Assembly (NCBI GenBank): GCA_022361095.1
Contig: JAKSBO010000412.1
Coordinates: forward strand, 1-7,351
DNA: 7,351 bases
DNA from: Desulfobacterales bacterium
Lineage (GTDB): Bacteria > Desulfobacterota > Desulfobacteria > Desulfobacterales > Desulfobacteraceae
Direction: 5' to 3'
Of the stretch, positions 6,165 to 7,351 are shown piece by piece; position 1 is the stretch's first letter, and each line of letters begins with the position of its first letter. The notes beneath the pieces were generated by a model. The model was not told the DNA's origin. It saw only the letters and a list, made by a program, of their open reading frames with translations, and made no database searches. Position numbers and translations under genes: made by a program.

Positions 6165-6245
6165 AGGAGCCGCCCCTGTCCGGCCCAAGATGATAAGATG
6201 AGCAACGCTGCATATCAATGGTAAAAACATAAGCCGGAGGTTTAA
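6165..6245 (+). other. Intergenic spacer and ribosome binding site before the methyltransferase gene
   Basis: These 81 bases contain no plausible gene. GGAGG (6236-6240) lies 5 bases before ATG 6246, a strong Shine-Dalgarno. No terminator hairpin with a T-run or clear promoter is visible, so read-through from the acyltransferase gene is likely. Confidence 0.6.
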
Positions 6246-7253
6246 ATGCGTATTAAGACTTTGATAAACTTCATCCTGAAAAATCCCATGTCATTAATGG
6301 TCCGCATGAACAGGACAACCAAAGAATTTTACCGTGCCGGATTTATATCCACCGCGATTTCCGAAGGCATATTTGATGTGCTGATCAAGGGCCCGGCCGG
6401 CACCGCAGATATTCAAAAAGCGATCGGTGCGAACGCCGATCCGGACGCTCTCGAGGCCTGGCTTGATCTGGGGGTGTCTCTGGGGGAACTTGCCAAGAGC
6501 GGCGGGAATTACAGAATAAAAAGTTCTTTTGCAAAAGCGTTGTTAAGGCCCGGAAATGATACATGGAAGGCCTTTTTACAGGCGCGTGTTGAAATTTTTT
6601 TCAGCTATATCATAAATACGCCGGCCTATTTGAAAGAGAATAAAAAATTTGATTTCAGCCGGTCATATGGAGAGTTGTTTGCCCGGTCTTCAAGAACGGT
6701 TGAACCGATTTTAACCGGTGTGGTTGACAGGATCATCCCCCCGAATGGTCCATGCCGGTTATTGGAAGCCGGTTGCGGCTCCGGTGTCTACATAAAGCGT
6801 GCCTGTGACCGAAATCCGGATATTACGGTGGTCGGTTTGGATTTGCAACAGGATGTAATTGACTTTGCAAGGGGAAATGCCCTCAAGTGGAACATCGCAG
6901 ATCGAACCACCTTTGAGCAGGTTGATATCCGGGATTATAAACCTCAACTCAGGTTTGACATTATCACTTTTTTTAATCTTATCTACTATTTTCCCCTGGG
7001 AGAAAGGATTGATCTGCTTCAGCATACCGGCACCCTGTTAACCAAAGGCGGCACCTTGATATTGACCACACTATGCCAGAGCAATGATCCGTCCATTCAG
7101 TTAATGAACCTGTGGGCATCGATGACACAAGGATGCGGAGGGCTGCCTCTCCCTGACCAGATGGCGGATCAACTCAGACAAGCGGGATTCGATGCGGTGC
7201 ATTTTGAAAAATTGATCCCCGGTTTTTATTTATTCAGCGCCCAAAAAAATTAG
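6246..7253 (+). CDS. SAM-dependent methyltransferase with N-terminal winged-helix dimerisation domain
   Basis: Class I methyltransferase of 335 residues, likely cytosolic, that would transfer a methyl group from S-adenosylmethionine to a small molecule or lipid. The N-terminal part (about 20-100) resembles the helical/winged dimerisation domain of small-molecule O-methyltransferases, with AISEGIFDVLIKGPAGTADI (37-56) and a YRIKSSFAKALL segment (89-100). The catalytic domain starts near 150: motif I LLEAGCGSG (172-180) binds SAM, the acidic residue D199 in VVGLDL should hold the ribose hydroxyls, VDIRDY (226-231) contacts adenine, and FDIITFFNLIYYFP (237-250) plus LLTKGGTLILTTL (264-276) are the following core strands. 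C-terminal GGLPLPDQMADQLRQAGF (298-315) is usual for the class. I cannot tell O- from N- or C-methylation. It lies 81 bases after the acyltransferase in the same direction, as last gene of the operon, and starts at ATG 6246 with GGAGG. Confidence 0.92.
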   Translation: MRIKTLINFILKNPMSLMVRMNRTTKEFYRAGFISTAISEGIFDVLIKGPAGTADIQKAIGANADPDALEAWLDLGVSLGELAKSGGNYRIKSSFAKALLRPGNDTWKAFLQARVEIFFSYIINTPAYLKENKKFDFSRSYGELFARSSRTVEPILTGVVDRIIPPNGPCRLLEAGCGSGVYIKRACDRNPDITVVGLDLQQDVIDFARGNALKWNIADRTTFEQVDIRDYKPQLRFDIITFFNLIYYFPLGERIDLLQHTGTLLTKGGTLILTTLCQSNDPSIQLMNLWASMTQGCGGLPLPDQMADQLRQAGFDAVHFEKLIPGFYLFSAQKN

Positions 7254-7261
7254 ATAATTTC

Positions 7262-7296
7262 AGAATAAAACACGGCCTGATTATGGAAAAGGCCGT
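7262..7296 (-). terminator. Probable intrinsic terminator of a convergent gene (perhaps bidirectional)
   Basis: ACGGCCT (7272-7278) and AGGCCGT (7290-7296) form a perfect 7-bp GC-rich stem with an 11-base loop. Read on the minus strand it is followed by GTGTTTTATTC, a T-rich tract, so it best fits termination of transcription entering from the right. On the plus strand the downstream sequence is less T-rich (CGCCGTTATT), though the same hairpin could weakly end the methyltransferase transcript. Confidence 0.5.
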
Positions 7297-7301
7297 CGCC
7301 G

Positions 7302-7351
7302 TTATTCGCTCCCGGAAGGGCCGGATTCCCGCGGAAACCCCGGCAGGGCAA
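7302..7351 (-). CDS. Possible C-terminal end of a convergent gene (cut by the right edge)
   Basis: One minus-strand frame is open from the window edge to TAA at 7304-7302 and ends in ALPGFPRESGPSGSE, 15 codons. The stop is directly followed by the hairpin and T-rich tract described at 7262-7296, the normal layout for a gene end. The other two minus-strand frames are also open here, so the frame is not proved, and the peptide is too short to identify. Its support is position rather than sequence similarity. Confidence 0.3.
   Translation of the reverse strand, partial: ALPGFPRESGPSGSE

Noticed and set aside
6165..6245. Small open frame between the acyltransferase and methyltransferase genes
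   Set aside because: The available frames are at most about eight codons long (ATG near 6199), so nothing supports a peptide gene.

Overview
The window has no rRNA, tRNA, CRISPR array or recognisable mobile element. It holds six genes, one of them cut by the left edge, arranged around a divergent regulatory region at about 3894-4202. Moderate-to-high GC coding, Gram-negative style ribosome binding sites and the gene mix (FadR-type regulator, YgiQ radical SAM protein, 14-helix exporter, compact acyltransferase/methyltransferase pair) would fit a deltaproteobacterium such as a member of the Desulfobacteraceae. That assignment is inference from style, because no taxonomic marker gene is present.

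Left block, minus strand (3893 down to 1): a DHA2-type major facilitator exporter is followed after 3 bases by a YgiQ-family radical SAM protein. About 50 bases further on comes a GntR/FadR-family regulator whose C-terminal end lies outside the window. The exporter has a good sigma70-like promoter (TTGACT, 16 bases, TATATT) with a dense cluster of ATTGAT/ATCAAT palindromes over and just downstream of its -10 element, so repression of the exporter by a dimeric regulator is likely.

Right block, plus strand (4203 to 7253): a TetR-family repressor, a condensation-domain-like acyltransferase beginning with TTG 3 bases after the repressor stop, and a two-domain SAM-dependent methyltransferase with a strong ribosome binding site. 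A perfect 9-bp inverted repeat (GTGAACATG, 13 bases, CATGTTCAC) lies between a TTGACA element and the most likely tetR start, which suggests an autoregulatory operator. The three genes look like a small inducible operon that acylates and methylates an unknown small molecule or lipid. No carrier protein, adenylation or ketosynthase gene accompanies them here, and the divergent exporter might move the substrate or product.

Right edge: a hairpin with a T-rich tract, read on the minus strand, follows what may be the last 15 codons of a convergent gene.

The most interesting part is the TetR/acyltransferase/methyltransferase cassette with its operator. The acyltransferase keeps only part of the HHxxxDG signature (NHxxxDAG). 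I do not recognise it as a described pathway, and I see no exotic defence or RNA-based system.
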